Origin: Gardnerella massiliensis
GTDB lineage: Bacteria; Actinomycetota; Actinomycetes; Actinomycetales; Bifidobacteriaceae
Length of the DNA: 64,000 nucleotides
Direction: 5' to 3'
NCBI RefSeq assembly: GCF_003408845.1
Contig: NZ_LRTV01000006.1
Location: forward strand, 133,016-197,015
In this document: piece by piece, positions 34,134 through 43,669 of the stretch
Layout of the letters: each line of letters begins with the position of its first letter
Numbering within the stretch: the stretch's first letter is position 1
Translations under genes and position numbers: made by a program
Notes under the pieces: generated by a model
Databases searched by the model: none
Told to the model about the DNA's origin: nothing
The model's input: the letters and a program-made list of their open reading frames with translations, nothing else

Positions 34134-35417
34134 ATGACTACGGAAGTATTTGCTACTAAAAATGCTACTAAAAACCCAACTTTTGCTGCTCTCACCACTG
34201 TTGGCGTGGGTGGTATTATTGACCGCTTTGTGGAACCAACAAGTCGCGTCGCTGTTATTGAAGCGGTAGAAGATGCAGACGAAGCTCATCTTCCGTTATG
34301 TGTTATTGGTGGCGGCTCTAATATGCTGGTGAGTGATGCTCCTTTCCATGGGGTAGTAGTGCGCGACGCTCGACGCACTATTAGTGTGCTCGACGAAGCA
34401 AGTCCTGCGGAAGATGGTGTAGATGCGCAAACGGGAGCGTATATGGTGCATGTGAACGCTGAAGCCGGTTGCAACTGGGATGATTTTGTAGCTCACGTTA
34501 TTGAACTTGGTCTTGAAGGAGTGGAAGGACTTTCTGGTATCCCGGGCACGGTTGGCGCTTCTGTAGTACAGAATATTGGAGCTTACGGTCAGGAAGTATC
34601 TCAAAGCGTTACGTCGGTAGAAGTATGGGATCGCGAAAATAAGGTAACGCTTGAATTGCAAAAAGATCAGTTGCACTTTGGCTACCGTACTTCTTTGCTA
34701 AAACAAAGTATGTACACTGCTGTAGGGGTTCCTTCAACTTCGTATTTTCCTACTCCGCGTTATGTGGTGCTTTCTGTTAATTTCTGCTTACGTCACCACA
34801 GAACCGGCGTTGTATCCCATGCGCAGTTGGCAAAAGCGTTGCATGTGGCGCTTGGTGAGCGTATGGAAACCGTTGCAATTCGTCGTGAAGTGTTGCGTGT
34901 GCGTGCGTCTAAGGGCATGCTTGAGGATGCCTCTCGTTATGACTCTGACTGGATGCGGAGTGCGAAAAGTGCTGAGGGCGTTGCGTATGCATTGCGGTTG
35001 CAGCAGGAGGATTACGTTGCAGGTGCTTGGCATGATGGTGACGATATGTATAGTGACCGCCACAGTTGTGGAAGTTTCTTTATGAATCCAATTATGGAGC
35101 CTGGTAAAGCGGCGTTGTTGCCTGAGGATGCCCCACGTTTTGAGGCGTTACTTCCGGACGGTTCGCAAGGTGTGAAGACTTCTGCTGCATGGTTGATTGA
35201 TCACGCTGGTTTTCATAAAGGATTTAGAATTGTTCAGCAGGGTGTGGCATCTGCTGCTGGGCTTTCTTCTTTGCATACGTTAGCTCTTACGAATCGTAAT
35301 CATGCTTCTGCTGACGATATTCTTAATTTGGCGAAGACAATTATTGACGGTGTATATTCGCGTTTTGGAGTGCGTTTGGTGCCGGAACCTGTGCTTATAG
35401 GACTTTCTGTGGCTTAA
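34134..35417 (+). CDS. murB: UDP-N-acetylenolpyruvoylglucosamine reductase
   Basis: A 427-residue FAD/NADPH enzyme that makes UDP-MurNAc for peptidoglycan. Start is ATG 34134; a -10-like TACTAT ends only seven bases upstream, so the mRNA may be leaderless, although AGGGG directly precedes it. FAD-binding blocks are LCVIGGGSNMLVSD and EGLSGIPGTVGASVVQNIGAYGQE. The substrate site is FGYRTSLLK, the proton-donor Ser lies in CGSFFMNP, and the C-terminal KTSAAWLIDHAGFHKGF block is present. It is longer than E. coli MurB because of inserts, as in other actinobacteria. Confidence 0.94.
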   Translation: MTTEVFATKNATKNPTFAALTTVGVGGIIDRFVEPTSRVAVIEAVEDADEAHLPLCVIGGGSNMLVSDAPFHGVVVRDARRTISVLDEASPAEDGVDAQTGAYMVHVNAEAGCNWDDFVAHVIELGLEGVEGLSGIPGTVGASVVQNIGAYGQEVSQSVTSVEVWDRENKVTLELQKDQLHFGYRTSLLKQSMYTAVGVPSTSYFPTPRYVVLSVNFCLRHHRTGVVSHAQLAKALHVALGERMETVAIRREVLRVRASKGMLEDASRYDSDWMRSAKSAEGVAYALRLQQEDYVAGAWHDGDDMYSDRHSCGSFFMNPIMEPGKAALLPEDAPRFEALLPDGSQGVKTSAAWLIDHAGFHKGFRIVQQGVASAAGLSSLHTLALTNRNHASADDILNLAKTIIDGVYSRFGVRLVPEPVLIGLSVA

Positions 35418-35557
35418 AATTTACGGAAATAGTGTAATTTATACTGAAAGATGAGAGTGCATTTGCTAAATTTTCGTAAAAGTTATAGGAACACACGGTA
35501 AGATACCACTTTCTCAGAGTTTTGTGTAATATTTACGTAATTATCTGTATAAAACAC

Positions 35558-35579
35558 TTTGTTTATGGCAATAAACAAA
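35558..35579. promoter_or_regulatory. 9-bp inverted repeat upstream of the APC permease
   Basis: TTTGTTTAT and ATAAACAAA flank the 4-bp spacer GGCA. No T tract follows, so a regulator-binding site is more likely than a terminator. Confidence 0.4.
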
Positions 35580-35682
35580 AAATTTTACATGGATATTGTC
35601 GCACTGTTTCGCAGAAGCTGCTGATGCGTTTTCATTGCGTCTAATACCTTTATATCTGTACCTCAACGAAAGTGCGTTTCTT

Positions 35683-37320
35683 ATGGAAATATGGAGAAAA
35701 AAGTCTGTTGAACAGACTATTGCAGAGACGATGGATGGTGATCGCCATCTTAAACGTACATTAAATTCTTGGGATTTGGCAGTTATGGGTGTTGCCGTTG
35801 CTGTTGGCGCTGGTATTTTCTCGGTTGGCGCTCAGGCTGCAGCATTCCATGCCGGACCTGCTGTAATTATTAGCTTTATTATTGCTGGAATTGTGTGTGG
35901 TTCTGCTGCAATGTGCTATGCAGAATTTGCTTCAATGATTCCAGTTGCCGGATCTGCTTATACATTCACATACACCACCGTTGGAGAGCTTATCGCTTGG
36001 ATTATCGGTTGGGATATGATTCTGGAAATGCTGATGGCTGGATCGGTTATCGCAAAGTATTGGGGCGTTTATTTGAACGACTTAATGCACTTGTTTGGTC
36101 TAAATATGACCACAACATTTACGGTCGCCGGTTTCCCTATTGATGTGGCACCAATTGTAATCGTTGCATTCTTCACTACGATGTTGGTAATTGGAACCAA
36201 GCTTTCTGCACGTTTCGACGGTGCTTTAACAATCTTGAAGATTGGTATTGTTTTGTTTGTGGTAGTTGTGGGCTTCTTCTACATCAAGGCTTCCAACTTT
36301 ACGCCATTCGTGCCACCTGCAACTGATGTTGCTAGCGTAAAAGGAATGGAAGTTTCTGGCGTTATGAGCCAGCCTCTGTGGCAGTGGATGACCGGTATGC
36401 AGCCTGCGGTTTACGGCGTAACCGGTATTCTTTCCGGTGCCGCTTTGGTGTTCTTCGCATTCATTGGCTTCGACGTGGTTGCTACTACCGCCGAGGAAAC
36501 TAAGGATCCTCATAAGAACATTCCGCGCGGTATCGGCCTTGGTCTGTTGATTGTGACTGTTCTTTACATCCTCGTTGCAGTTGTGACCACCGGTATGGTT
36601 TCTTACAAGGATTTGGCTAAGCAGTCAGCTCCTTCGCTTTCCACAAGCTTCGAACTCGTGGGTGCAACTTGGGCTGCAAAGATTATTTCTCTCGGCATTG
36701 TTATTGGTTTAACAACCGTTGTGATGGTGCTTTTGCTCGGTCTTACGCGAATTATCTTCGCTGTTAGCCGCGATGGTTTGCTTCCTCGTAGCTTCTCCAA
36801 GGTGAGCAAGCGTGGTATTCCTGCAAGGCTTCAGATTGTTTCCGGTATTGTTGTGGCAGTTGTTGCTTCCACTCTCGATATTGGTATTCTTTCCGACATG
36901 GTTAACATTGGTACGCTTTCTGCATTCCTGCTTGTTTCTGCAGGCGTTCCGATTATGCGTATGCGTAGGCCTGATTTGCACCGTTCGTTCAGCGTTCCGG
37001 GTAATCCGTGGCTTCCGTTGTTCGCAGCACTTTCCACATTCTGGCTCATGCTTAACTTGTCTGTCTTGACGTGGATTCGTTTTGCAGTGTGGCTGGCAAT
37101 CGGTTTTGCGGTGTACTTCGGTTACTCTTACCGCAACTCTCTGCTTGGAAGGCAGTTGCGTAAAGCCAAGAAGCTGGGTGTTCCGGTTGAAACTTTGTTT
37201 GCTCAAGATGCTGCTGCAGCTGAAAAGGTTGCAGAGGGTGAAACTGAAGAACAGGCTCGTGCAGAAGCTGAAGCTGAAGTAGCGGCTGCAGCTGTTGCTA
37301 CACCTACGCAAGCTAAATAA
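35683..37320 (+). CDS. APC-superfamily amino acid permease (cationic amino acid transporter type)
   Basis: A 545-residue transporter with about 12-14 membrane helices. The N-terminal LNSWDLAVMGVAVAVGAGIFSVGA block is the conserved APC first helix; later PVAGSAYTFTYTTVGELIAWIIGWDMILE and FFAFIGFDVVATTAEETKDPHKNIPRG match the YfnA/CAT branch. The C-terminal ~50 residues are a hydrophilic Ala/Glu tail. The ATG is 12 bases after GAAAG; an upstream frame to 35596 looks non-native. It probably imports amino acids by proton symport; the substrate is not resolvable. Confidence 0.88.
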   Translation: MEIWRKKSVEQTIAETMDGDRHLKRTLNSWDLAVMGVAVAVGAGIFSVGAQAAAFHAGPAVIISFIIAGIVCGSAAMCYAEFASMIPVAGSAYTFTYTTVGELIAWIIGWDMILEMLMAGSVIAKYWGVYLNDLMHLFGLNMTTTFTVAGFPIDVAPIVIVAFFTTMLVIGTKLSARFDGALTILKIGIVLFVVVVGFFYIKASNFTPFVPPATDVASVKGMEVSGVMSQPLWQWMTGMQPAVYGVTGILSGAALVFFAFIGFDVVATTAEETKDPHKNIPRGIGLGLLIVTVLYILVAVVTTGMVSYKDLAKQSAPSLSTSFELVGATWAAKIISLGIVIGLTTVVMVLLLGLTRIIFAVSRDGLLPRSFSKVSKRGIPARLQIVSGIVVAVVASTLDIGILSDMVNIGTLSAFLLVSAGVPIMRMRRPDLHRSFSVPGNPWLPLFAALSTFWLMLNLSVLTWIRFAVWLAIGFAVYFGYSYRNSLLGRQLRKAKKLGVPVETLFAQDAAAAEKVAEGETEEQARAEAEAEVAAAAVATPTQAK

Positions 37321-37370
37321 AATTAGCAAACAAAATCAATAATCAAAATTAATAATAATTTAAGTAATCA

Positions 37371-37410
37371 AGAAGTCGGCATACGGGAGTAATCGCGTGC
37401 CGACTTCTTT
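37371..37410 (+). terminator. Terminator after the APC permease
   Basis: AGAAGTCGGCA pairs with TGCCGACTTCT around a 16-nt loop; the T tract is short. Confidence 0.8.
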
Positions 37411-37475
37411 TGTTATGGACTTTCTAAAAATGTTCTATAATAGAAAAGTTACGTAAAAGCAGAAAGGAGGGCATT

Positions 37476-37799
37476 GTGCCATACGTAATAGCAGAGCCGT
37501 GCGTCGATGTGAAAGATAAAGCGTGTGTTGATGAATGCCCTGTGGACTGCATTTATGAAGGCGATCGAACGCTTTATATCAATCCGAACGAATGCGTGGA
37601 TTGTGGAGCTTGTGAACCAGCGTGCCCGGTTGAAGCCATTTTTTACGAGGATGACTTGCCAGAAGGTTGGGAATGGTATCGTGACGCTGCGGTTGATTAT
37701 TTCGATAAGCTTGGCGATTTAGGTGGAGCTACAGATGCCGGAGCTTCCGGATGGGATGAGGCTCGCGTTGCAGCGTTGCCTCCGCAACAACCTGCCTGA
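37476..37799 (+). CDS. fdxA: Seven-iron ferredoxin
   Basis: A 107-residue electron carrier. GTG 37476 follows the strong AGAAAGGAGGG site. The cluster ligands are visible: CVDVKDKACVDECPVDC near the N-terminus and CVDCGACEPACP for the second site, the arrangement of actinobacterial 3Fe-4S/4Fe-4S ferredoxins. The C-terminus is DLPEGWEWYRDAA and a Gly/Ala tail. A likely partner is the pyruvate or other oxidoreductase system of this fermentative cell. Confidence 0.94.
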   Translation: MPYVIAEPCVDVKDKACVDECPVDCIYEGDRTLYINPNECVDCGACEPACPVEAIFYEDDLPEGWEWYRDAAVDYFDKLGDLGGATDAGASGWDEARVAALPPQQPA

Positions 37800-37866
37800 G
37801 CGGTGTCCTCACTCAGTGAGAAAAATCTCAAATCTCACCACACTAATATTCGTGCAACTAGAATTG

Positions 37867-39180
37867 CTATACCCCAAGGTGAGCAGCGTCGTTGCCGTAT
37901 TTTTTGCGAACAGCGTCCAAAGCGTGCTCAGCGTGACGTAATCTAGTATTTTTATTCATAGTTGCGGTGTTATTTTTAAGCGTAGGATTTGCAGATTCGC
38001 GCGTATTTTCCTCCAGAATATCGTTGAGCGAAGGTTGCAGCGAAGCCTGGTCTGCAGAAACGAGATTATTCGCTGTAATGCCGGCTAAACGTACTGGGCT
38101 AAGCAATCTCGTACCTTTTCCGCCAAGTGCGTAATTGTGCACTGTTGGATTAGCTTTAGTAAGCAAAGTAACAGCATGCTGGTAAAACTCATGCGTTGAA
38201 TCAGTTGCATTTCGCAAGGTGGAAGATTTAGTAACGTAATGAAGATCGCTAAAACGCAACTTTAGCGTTATCGTACGTGCCATAAGCTTACGTTTTCGTA
38301 ATTGTTGAGTTACTTCTCTGCAGCATTGTTGCAGCAATTGTTGCACAATGTGTTCATCTGTTGTGTCAGTATCGAGGGTTTGTTCAGTGCCAATAGATTT
38401 TTCCGGAGCATTCGGAATTACAATGCGTTCATCTATGCCTCTGATGGATTGATGTACCATGCGCGCGCAAGATTTAGAGCCCGTTATGCGAATAAGTGTG
38501 GTTTCGTCAACATTTTTAAGTGATGTAATTGTAGACAATCCCCAAGTGTCAAACTTGTGAATTAAGGACGGACCAATTCCTGGTATTGCGCGCAAAGGCA
38601 TTATTGATACAAAATTTTCGTTACATTCTCGCGGAATAAGAAGCATACCATTAGGTTTTGCGTTTGTTGAAGCCATTTTTGCAATAAGCTTATTGCTGGC
38701 AATGCCAACCGAGCACGTAATATGATATTTTTCAAATACTTCTTTTCGTATCCAAGCTCCAATATTTACGGGCGATTTCCATTGTAATAAAGCTGATTGC
38801 ACATCTATATAGCACTCGTCAACGGAAACTTTTTCAACCTGGTCAGTAATACGCAAAAAAATTTCTTCAAAAATACTGTGGGAAACGCTTAAATAGTAAC
38901 GCATGTCAACTGGTAAGAAAATTCCTTGCGGACAAAGACTTCGCGCTTTAACAATGGGCATAGCAGAATTGACTCCGTATGTGCGTGCTTCGTAGCTTGC
39001 TGCGGAAACGACAGCACGATTACCGGTGCCAATAATAATCGGTTTACCTTTAAGCTCCGGGTGTCTGGCAACCTCTAAAGAAGCATAAAACGCATCCATA
39101 TCAACGTGCAGCATGGCGCAACCAGAGGTGTCGTGCCCCCAATCACGTTTTGCTGCTTGTACTCGTGGTGCTGTGCTCAT
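37867..39180 (-). CDS. dinB: DNA polymerase IV (Y family)
   Basis: A 437-residue translesion polymerase from ATG 39180. The catalytic carboxylates are in HVDMDAFYASLE and SVDECYIDV, followed by CSVGIASNKLIAKMAS and the helix-hairpin-helix LRAIPGIGP. The C-terminal little-finger region is complete. The ATG has no ribosome site; a -10-like TATTAT ends about six bases upstream and overlaps a LexA-type box, suggesting a leaderless SOS-regulated mRNA. An alternative start at 39198 would put the promoter elements inside the gene. Confidence 0.93.
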   Translation of the reverse strand: MSTAPRVQAAKRDWGHDTSGCAMLHVDMDAFYASLEVARHPELKGKPIIIGTGNRAVVSAASYEARTYGVNSAMPIVKARSLCPQGIFLPVDMRYYLSVSHSIFEEIFLRITDQVEKVSVDECYIDVQSALLQWKSPVNIGAWIRKEVFEKYHITCSVGIASNKLIAKMASTNAKPNGMLLIPRECNENFVSIMPLRAIPGIGPSLIHKFDTWGLSTITSLKNVDETTLIRITGSKSCARMVHQSIRGIDERIVIPNAPEKSIGTEQTLDTDTTDEHIVQQLLQQCCREVTQQLRKRKLMARTITLKLRFSDLHYVTKSSTLRNATDSTHEFYQHAVTLLTKANPTVHNYALGGKGTRLLSPVRLAGITANNLVSADQASLQPSLNDILEENTRESANPTLKNNTATMNKNTRLRHAEHALDAVRKKYGNDAAHLGV

Positions 39181-39192
39181 AAATTTATAATA

Positions 39193-39204
39193 GAACAAAC
39201 GTTC
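39193..39204 (-). promoter_or_regulatory. LexA (SOS) box of dinB
   Basis: GAAC-AAAC-GTTC is a perfect half-site palindrome of the Gram-positive SOS consensus CGAAC-N4-GTTCG. It lies 13-24 bp upstream of the dinB start and adjoins its -10 element, an ideal place for LexA repression. Confidence 0.75.
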
Positions 39205-39282
39205 GATTTTATAAAGAAAAAAAGATTAAGGTTTTTGCGAAAAAGCGTATTTTCGACGCTATTGTAATGTAGGGTTGTTGCT

Positions 39283-40215
39283 ATGAAGCAATTCGTTGTC
39301 AATCTTTTACACCGTATGCCTGTGCTGCTGATCATTGTTATTGAAGCTGCGATGGTGTACACGGCTACATCTGTGGCTAAAGTGGCGTTTAGCCAGCTTG
39401 ATCCACTGTATGCAGTGTGGTATCGCGTTGGTTTTATGACGCTGCTGTTATTGGCTTGGCGCAGGCCGTTTTCGCATACGAAACGTAGCTTTTTGCCGAA
39501 AACTTTGCGCGAATGGGCTGTTGTTGTTGCGGTTGGAATTTCTTTAGTTGCTATGAATACCATGTTTTATGTGGCAATCAGCTGCATGCCGGTGGGTGTG
39601 GCTGTAACTATAGAATTTATTGGCCCTTTGCTTGTGGCGGTTATTACAGGACATGAGTGGCGTGAGCGAGTTGGTATGTTGATTGCGGTTTGCGGCATTA
39701 TTGTGTTGGCTAGTGCTTCTATGCACAGTTCTGTAAGTCCGCATTTTCTCATTGGTTTATGCGCTATTCTTGTTGGCGGTTCAATGTGGGGAGTGTATAT
39801 TGTTTCCGGACGCATGATTGCAAAAAGTTCGCATGCTATCGATCGTGTAAGCATTGCAGCGCTTATCGGTTGGCTTTTGCAATCTAGTGTCCTTGCTGTT
39901 CCTGCAGTGCAGCACGTTATTTCGCCTAAACCGGAAGCTACATGGGCTGCTCGCCCGGGCGGTTCCTTTGCTTTACTTGCGTTAATGTTGGTGATCGCAG
40001 TGTGTGCTTCTTTCTTCCCGACTTTGCTGGACCAAGTTTTATTAAAGCGCGTTACTTCCGCAAAATATTCTGTTATGCAGGCTCTGTATCCTGCGATTGC
40101 GGTTGTTATTGGCATGGGGTTTGGTGAGATTCCTACGTGGACGGATATTGTTGGAATAATACTTGTTATGTGTGCTGTGGTTGTTACATTTTCGGGTGAT
40201 CATAATCCTGTGTAG
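39283..40215 (+). CDS. EamA-family transporter, RhtA-like
   Basis: A 310-residue membrane protein with ten predicted helices in two EamA repeats. Characteristic blocks include AVWYRVGFMTLLLLAWRRP, the MPVGVAVTIEFIGPLLVAV block and KYSVMQALYPAIAVVIGMGFGEIPTW, close to the threonine/homoserine exporter RhtA. It would export amino acids or analogues from the cytoplasm. The start ATG 39283 follows GTAGGG. It diverges from dinB, sharing the ~100-bp promoter region. Confidence 0.86.
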   Translation: MKQFVVNLLHRMPVLLIIVIEAAMVYTATSVAKVAFSQLDPLYAVWYRVGFMTLLLLAWRRPFSHTKRSFLPKTLREWAVVVAVGISLVAMNTMFYVAISCMPVGVAVTIEFIGPLLVAVITGHEWRERVGMLIAVCGIIVLASASMHSSVSPHFLIGLCAILVGGSMWGVYIVSGRMIAKSSHAIDRVSIAALIGWLLQSSVLAVPAVQHVISPKPEATWAARPGGSFALLALMLVIAVCASFFPTLLDQVLLKRVTSAKYSVMQALYPAIAVVIGMGFGEIPTWTDIVGIILVMCAVVVTFSGDHNPV

Positions 40216-40280
40216 GTGTGTACTAAAACAATGTGCGGTGGTTGCTTTTTGTATTTTGTAAGGTAAGTGTGTCGTTGGGC

Positions 40281-40310
40281 TTGTTTACAGTCCTCAAGAG
40301 GTGCTATAGT
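40281..40310 (+). promoter_or_regulatory. Promoter of tRNA-Ser
   Basis: TTGTTT, an 18-bp spacer and TATAGT precede the tRNA by about 35 bp. An alternative -35, TTTACA, has a shorter spacer. Confidence 0.55.
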
Positions 40311-40344
40311 GTCAATCTGTTGCTGTTATGTACGGTGATTAATT

Positions 40345-40431
40345 GGAGTCATGCCTGAGTGGCCGATAGGGGCACCCTGCTAAGGTGTTAGTCGCGTAAG
40401 CGGCTCGAGAGTTCGAATCTCTCTGACTCCG
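40345..40431 (+). tRNA. tRNA-Ser (GCT)
   Basis: GGAGTCA pairs with TGACTCC. The anticodon loop CTGCTAA carries GCT. The long variable arm (GTCGCGTAAGCGGC region) and total length of 87 are those of a class II serine tRNA. Confidence 0.97.
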
Positions 40432-40437
40432 CGTTCT

Positions 40438-40475
40438 GCTCCGAGCTGTTGTTTCAATGGTTCGGAGCTTTTTTT
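40438..40475 (+). terminator. Terminator of tRNA-Ser
   Basis: GCTCCGA pairs with TCGGAGC (17-nt loop), followed by seven T. Confidence 0.9.
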
Positions 40476-40782
40476 GTTGTCTGATTTTGGGGAATAACCC
40501 GGGGAATAATCCAAATAACCCGATCTTCCATTTGTGTCAAGTTACGTACGAAAATTTGTGGAATTGTGCACAACTATTACCTTTTAACCACATTGTCAAA
40601 AAAATATTTACGTTTGATTTATTAGCGACGATAGTGATGATATAAGCGTTTATAAAAGAACGCTTATGACAGATTAAGCAAATTTTTGCAAGAAGTAGCA
40701 GTTGAGAAGGATCTGTTCGATAGTTACAAAGTTGCTTACGAATCTGCGAGATTATATGAAGGGTTGGGTTAAGGAGATTATT
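40476..40782. other. AT-rich intergenic region before the surface protein
   Basis: No gene is supported. Two GGGGAATAA copies occur near 40490-40510. A perfect 9-bp inverted repeat (ATAAGCGTT at 40642-40650, AACGCTTAT at 40659-40667) could be an operator of the next gene. Confidence 0.5.
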
Positions 40783-43467
40783 ATGAAAAAACCTTGGGGG
40801 AAACATAATAACGGGCATTTCGTTTATGAGAAGTTCAGTGTCTTAAAGCGAAAAAGTGCCAAAACTATTACTGCATTATTGGCTTCGCTTGTTGTCGTTC
40901 CTGCGTTGTGTTGTGCGCAAATGGCAATAGGTGATACAACGCCAGGATTCAACTATAGCAGTCCACATACCGGTTCTACTCATCTTGGACCGTATACGTG
41001 GGAACCTGGAAACGTAACATATTGCATTGAATCCGGTGTTGCCTGGGATGGTAAAGGTGACTGGAGAAGCGTTGATGACAAAGAATATCGTTTTGCTGCA
41101 ACGCTTATTCAAAGATTTTCAGACGATTTTGCAGATATAGTACAAGCAGCTATTGCTTTCGATATTCATCAAAATATTGATGTAGAAAGGTCAAAATGGT
41201 ATAAAGATCTGGAAAATGGTTTTAATGTCAATGTAGGCACTATTGGGCAGCTGTATAAGACTGCTGATGTATTGTGGAAAGACGCCAAAAGAAAAACGCC
41301 AATGAAAGCAAAAATCACCAATGAATATACTGATGCTAAGCGTGCTGGCGTGCTTCATGTCAAACTGCTTAACGATGACGGATCGCCAATAGAAGGCTTC
41401 CCTATGCGTGTAAGTTCTTCAAGCGATTTTATAAAATTTGATAATGGAGATTTTTACGTAGAAAAATCAACGGAGGCTCCAGTAGATATACCGTGGACTG
41501 CCACGGGGAATGGCAATGCGCGTATACGGGTTTCTTTTGAAGCTCCTCAAGCTGAAAGATTCTACTCGTCTAGCGGTAAGGATTTGGTGCGTTCAACAAA
41601 GAAGACGTGGTACAGAAGTACTGGTGAAGTGAATGTATCAGTAGATGTGCCGAAGGCTGATCCTCCTAAGGTAGATGTACCTCAGGGTAATCCGCCTAAG
41701 ACAGATGTTCCTAAGACTGATCCTCCTGCTCATGAACAGCCGAAGACTAATCCACCAAAAGTGGAACAGACAAATGGCTCTGGTAATAACGGCAATTCTG
41801 GTAACAGTAATTCTGGTAATACAACGCAAGGTGAAAATAATAATAACCATGGAGCTGCAAATGGTGGTACAACTAATGGGAATGTTGCAGGAGCGGCTGG
41901 TGGCGTAACTGGTGGTGTAACTGGTGGCGCTGCTGGTGGCGTATTCAATGGTACGGCTGGTAATTCCACAAGTGATCCTCATAATCCTACTGTGGTAACT
42001 CCTGCGTCTGGAACAACTCACGGTGGTACAACGCCGAATACTGGTGCCGGTGGAGGTACTTCGGTTGATACGCATACTGGCACTGCAACTGGTGGTACTA
42101 CTCAATCTGGCGGTACTACTCAGGCTGGTGGCGCTTCTCAGGCTGGTGGTTCTACTCAGGCTGGCGGTGCTTCTCAAACTGGTGGCGCTTCTCAGGCTGG
42201 CGGTAACTCGAACACAGCAAGCGGAACAACGAATACGGGTAATACAGGTAATACTGCAACGAACGGTACTACTACTACCACCACTCATGGTGAGCATAAT
42301 CCTGGGGGTACCAGTGCCATGCCGTCTGTCGAAACTACTGCCGACGGCAATACTGTAGTAAACAATCAGCAAAATAGTGGTGCGTCTAGTTCTGCAGGTA
42401 CGTCTGGTTCCGGTAAAAAAATTGCTCCTCACTCTGGTGATACGTCAACACATGATGACCCATCCGTAATGGGAGTAGTAAACACGAGTAATCAAGATTT
42501 GGTGAGTGTGAATAATCATGTTGCCTCTACCGTAAAAGAAGTATTGGATGCGTTGCATGCTTTGGGAGAACAGATAAAACTGTATTCCGCCGTATCTTCT
42601 GCTTACTCTAATACGTCACAACCGGTGAAGCAGCATAATACCACGCCTGGTGGGGGAGTTAATCCTTCTCCTGTAGCGGGTGCTGTTGGTGCAAGCAACG
42701 GTAGTGCTGCTGCGTCTAATATTAGCCCGGCTGCAGCAAGTAGCGCGTCTGCAACAAAAGCTGATTCAACTTCGGGTGTGAACAACGCTTCTCATGGCAA
42801 TGCTGGTAATGCTGCAGTTGGCGCTGATAATGCTGGTAAAGCAAGTGCCACTGGTTCCAGCAATACTCGTATAGCAACTGCTGCTCGTGGTGTTTCTACA
42901 GATGGCAGCAATCCGCATGCGGCAACTAAGAATGACGCTACATCTTCCGCAACTGCTGGTACGAACGCAACTGCTGGTACGAACGCAACTGCGACACATT
43001 CCTCTGCTGGCAAGAATATTCAGCAAACTGCGAATAATCAGCATGAATTACAGCACAAGGAAACGTATCCTGGAGCTAAAACCAGTGGCAACAATGCTTA
43101 CGAGGGTGCTTCCAAGGGTAGTTACGAAGGTGACTACAAGGGTGCTTATGCTGGTACAAATCGTAAAGACCAACGTAGCAATCACGACAATACCGGTAGC
43201 AACGCTAATGGCAATTACTCTGAAGGCTATGACGGTGATGAAAGTGATGATGAAGGGAATGGTTACGAGAGAACTAACGCAACTTCGGCTTCACTCGCAG
43301 ATACCGGTACTACCACAACGTTAGTAATGGTGTGCGCACTGATTTTGCTTACTCTCGCAGGTGGTATAACTTTAGGTCGCTGCACTTCTGGTACTCCTCG
43401 TCATGGTCGCCAGCGCTCGTTTGAAGGCAATAACAGCCTCCCGGCAATGCGTCGTAGGCATGTATAA
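40783..43467 (+). CDS. Sortase-anchored, Gly/Thr/Ser/Asn-rich surface protein
   Basis: An 894-residue cell-wall protein from ATG 40783 (after TAAGGAGA). A signal peptide (~residues 28-50) precedes a folded N-terminal domain (~55-300) that begins PGFNYSSPHTGSTHLGPYTW and includes an Ig-like part (VLHVKLLNDDGSPIEGFPMRVS), resembling pilin/adhesin backbones. Pro/Lys repeats (VPKTDPP-type) and ~480 low-complexity residues follow, with GGASQAGG repeats. The end carries LADTG (838-842), a hydrophobic helix (~847-864) and an Arg-rich tail, i.e. an LAXTG signal of class E sortases. An adhesin or stalk role is inferred. Confidence 0.85.
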   Translation: MKKPWGKHNNGHFVYEKFSVLKRKSAKTITALLASLVVVPALCCAQMAIGDTTPGFNYSSPHTGSTHLGPYTWEPGNVTYCIESGVAWDGKGDWRSVDDKEYRFAATLIQRFSDDFADIVQAAIAFDIHQNIDVERSKWYKDLENGFNVNVGTIGQLYKTADVLWKDAKRKTPMKAKITNEYTDAKRAGVLHVKLLNDDGSPIEGFPMRVSSSSDFIKFDNGDFYVEKSTEAPVDIPWTATGNGNARIRVSFEAPQAERFYSSSGKDLVRSTKKTWYRSTGEVNVSVDVPKADPPKVDVPQGNPPKTDVPKTDPPAHEQPKTNPPKVEQTNGSGNNGNSGNSNSGNTTQGENNNNHGAANGGTTNGNVAGAAGGVTGGVTGGAAGGVFNGTAGNSTSDPHNPTVVTPASGTTHGGTTPNTGAGGGTSVDTHTGTATGGTTQSGGTTQAGGASQAGGSTQAGGASQTGGASQAGGNSNTASGTTNTGNTGNTATNGTTTTTTHGEHNPGGTSAMPSVETTADGNTVVNNQQNSGASSSAGTSGSGKKIAPHSGDTSTHDDPSVMGVVNTSNQDLVSVNNHVASTVKEVLDALHALGEQIKLYSAVSSAYSNTSQPVKQHNTTPGGGVNPSPVAGAVGASNGSAAASNISPAAASSASATKADSTSGVNNASHGNAGNAAVGADNAGKASATGSSNTRIATAARGVSTDGSNPHAATKNDATSSATAGTNATAGTNATATHSSAGKNIQQTANNQHELQHKETYPGAKTSGNNAYEGASKGSYEGDYKGAYAGTNRKDQRSNHDNTGSNANGNYSEGYDGDESDDEGNGYERTNATSASLADTGTTTTLVMVCALILLTLAGGITLGRCTSGTPRHGRQRSFEGNNSLPAMRRRHV
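42112..42207. repeat. Tandem 18-bp GGASQA-type repeats inside the surface protein
   Basis: About five units of GGTGGCGCTTCTCAGGCT and close variants encode GGA/SSQ/TQA hexapeptides. They are in frame and likely to vary in number. Confidence 0.8.
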
Positions 43468-43669
43468 AAAATTGCATAATTGCTGAATAAAAGAATTTGA
43501 CGCGTTAACTTATAGTATTTTTGCAGGAAAAAATACAGTTTCGCGTCAAATTTTTTGTAAAATGCTGTATATTGGTGCATAATATTGACATGCAGCGTTA
43601 GCATATATACAAGAGTTTGGGTGATGATGTCTAACGTTTGCAGAGTAAAGTTTAGATATGGAGTATACG

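Noticed and set aside
41638-42432. Minus-strand ORF opposite the surface-protein stalk
   Set aside because: Serine/Thr/Arg low complexity mirrors the repeat codons of the + strand gene; no start signals.
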